The position numbers were made by a program, and so were the translations under genes. From the NCBI GenBank assembly GCA_012523895.1, contig JAAYSZ010000010.1, positions 21,130 through 85,129 of the forward strand: a stretch of DNA of 64,000 nucleotides. Reading direction: 5' to 3'. Below, in pieces: positions 62,779 through 64,000 of this stretch. Below the pieces are notes generated by a model. It was given only the letters and a program-made list of their open reading frames with translations. It was not told the DNA's origin and did no database searches. Position 1 is the first letter of the stretch. Each line of letters opens with the position of its first letter. Source of the stretch: Erysipelotrichaceae bacterium. GTDB taxonomy: Bacteria; Bacillota_I; Bacilli_A; Erysipelotrichales; Erysipelotrichaceae.

Positions 62779-64000
62779 TTTTAAAAATCGCATGTGCGGG
62801 AAGTACTATTCGCTAACTCTTCTCTTAATGCTTGTTTAAGGATCACCCCCGCATGTGCGGGAAGTACTCAATGATTAACTTTAAAATGGACTATAAACCA
62901 GGATCACCCCCGCATGTGCGGGAAGTACTATAAATCTTTATTAATTAACTTTTTTATAATAGGATCACCCCCCGCATGTGCGGGAAGTATTGGAAAGGTG
63001 TTAATGCACCAGGTTTAATGAAAGGATCACCCCCGCATGTGCGGGAAGTACTTTAAACCAGTGCAAAGCAATATTCTTAATGCAGAATCACCCCCGCATG
63101 TGCGGGAAGTACTTTTGCTCCAATTTCTAAATCATCTAAAATCATGAATCACCCCCGCATGTGCGGGAAGTGCTCAATTATATTCTACAATAAGAAACTT
63201 GAAAGAGAATCACCCCCGCATGTGCGGGAAGTGCAGAACTTTTGTGGGGGTGCAAACAATAATAAAAGAATCACCCCCGCATGTGCGGGAAGTACATATA
63301 TAAAAAACATGAAAGAAATCACAGGGTAGGATCACCCCCGCATGTGCGGGAAGTACTCAGTGTAACCATCAATAAAGTCTAATTTAGGAGGATCACCCCC
63401 GCATGTGCGGGAAGTACAGTATAAGAAAAGGCGAAAGAACAAGTATGCAAGGATCACCCCCGCATGTGCGGGAAGTACCTTTGTAGTAGTTGTCTTTGAT
63501 GTTTGCAGTGAGGATCACCCCCGCATGTGCGGGAAGTACTTGGGTTAAATACAGCTAATAAGGTATGTGATAGGATCACCCCCGCATGTGCGGGAAGTAC
63601 TATCAGCCTCTTCTTTGATGTATGGTTCAATGAGGATCACCCCCGCATGTGCGGGAAGTACATAGTAAAAAGGTGTAATTTATAAAAGTTTTTGGGATCA
63701 CCCCCGCATGTGCGGGAAGTACTTATCATTAAATTCAACCATTAAAGGACTTGCAGGATCACCCCCGCATGTGCGGGAAGTACGGTTACTATACTAATAG
63801 CAATCTTGAATTTGAGGGATCACCCCCGCATGTGCGGGAAGTACGTTAATAATCACTACTAACCTAACCAGAGATGAGGATCACCCCCGCATGTGCGGGA
63901 AGTACATAGCTTGAGTGTCTTGCCTTGCCTTAGTTTCAGGATCACCCCCGCATGTGCGGGAAGTACAAAAAGTGAAAACAATTAAAGAATTGATAACAAG
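62779..64000 (-). CRISPR. CRISPR array, type I-E-like repeat (20 repeats visible; continues past the window)
   Basis: Twenty repeats of 28 nt alternate with 33-nt spacers (period 61). The plus-strand repeat begins GGATCACCCCCGCATG and ends TGCGGGAAGTAC; read on the minus strand it starts GTACTTCCCGC, as in I-E repeats. The repeat stem is CCCGCA / TGCGGG. The leftmost unit (62779-62806) is degenerate in its left half, as expected for the leader-distal end, so the array is probably transcribed leftward with the leader and cas genes beyond the right edge. Repeats at 63085-63295 carry substitutions; the one at 62962 has an extra C. No cas gene is in the window. Confidence 0.95.

Noticed and set aside
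63144..63329. Open frame of 61 codons inside the CRISPR array
   Set aside because: It only reads through repeats and spacers (its protein repeats the same PPHVREV / PACAGST-type segment each period); it is not a gene.
62807..64000. Spacers that read as open frames on the minus strand (for example 63357-63389 and 63723-63755)
   Set aside because: A ten-codon frame is open by chance about half the time in such DNA, so this says nothing about phage origin.

Overview
The window is AT-rich, densely coding DNA from a low-GC Gram-positive bacterium. Evidence for this is the Bacilli-type S10-spc-alpha ribosomal operon, a zinc-type S14, mannose-family PTS systems with PRD, RpiR and GntR regulators, lipoprotein signal peptides, strong Shine-Dalgarno sites, and use of TAA, TAG and TGA as ordinary stops. 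An Erysipelotrichia-like or related anaerobic, gut-type lineage fits, but the species cannot be named from the sequence. No tRNA or rRNA gene was recognised.

Layout. Positions 1-12060 hold the start of an ECF-transporter ATPase (cut by the window edge), an ElaA-type acetyltransferase, the aspartate-to-threonine pathway (hom-lysC-asd divergent from thrC-thrB-ACT protein), and a minus-strand operon of a GH43-like lipoprotein, a second lipoprotein, two conserved ACT/UPF proteins and an O-methyltransferase. Positions 12123-19367 are a mannonate cluster: a GldA-like dehydrogenase, a mannose-family PTS (IIC, IID, IIB, IIA), an odd membrane protein resembling an M28 peptidase, and mannonate dehydratase. 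It is divergent from an RpiR regulator and has a consensus promoter, a cre-like site and a leader of about 400 nt. AzlCD exporter genes follow, then a 13.5 kb ribosomal operon (rpsJ to rplQ, 33914-20440) that includes secY, adk, infA and rpoA but has no rpmD or map.

Positions 34217-41432 carry single genes: an Fe-S CCG protein, an alpha/beta hydrolase, a HAD phosphatase, feoAB, a beta-hydroxyacid dehydrogenase, an unknown membrane protein and a 1-Cys peroxiredoxin.

Positions 41624-58629 contain three further mannose-family PTS loci. Cluster A (plus strand) is a YhfZ-type regulator, IIB, IIC, IID, an amidohydrolase-like protein and a BtpA-family protein. Cluster B (minus) is a PRD regulator, IIA, IIB, IIC, IID and a UroD-like protein. 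Cluster C (minus) is a GntR/UTRA regulator, an amidohydrolase, IIB, IIC, IID, a second amidohydrolase, an eIF2B-like sugar-phosphate isomerase homologue and BtpA. A decayed duplicate of the BtpA 3' end follows cluster C. Clusters A and C have no IIA of their own and may borrow one. Together these are the most interesting content: repeated pairing of a PTS, an amidohydrolase and BtpA suggests an uncharacterised pathway for phosphorylated carbohydrates, related in parts list to the E. coli sgc and yhf operons.

Positions 58610-62720 hold a small membrane protein that shares the cluster C operator, an MFS transporter, an SIS-domain protein and a ceramidase-like hydrolase. From 62779 to the window end runs a type I-E-like CRISPR array with 20 repeats visible. 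It is probably transcribed leftward, with the leader and cas genes beyond the right edge.
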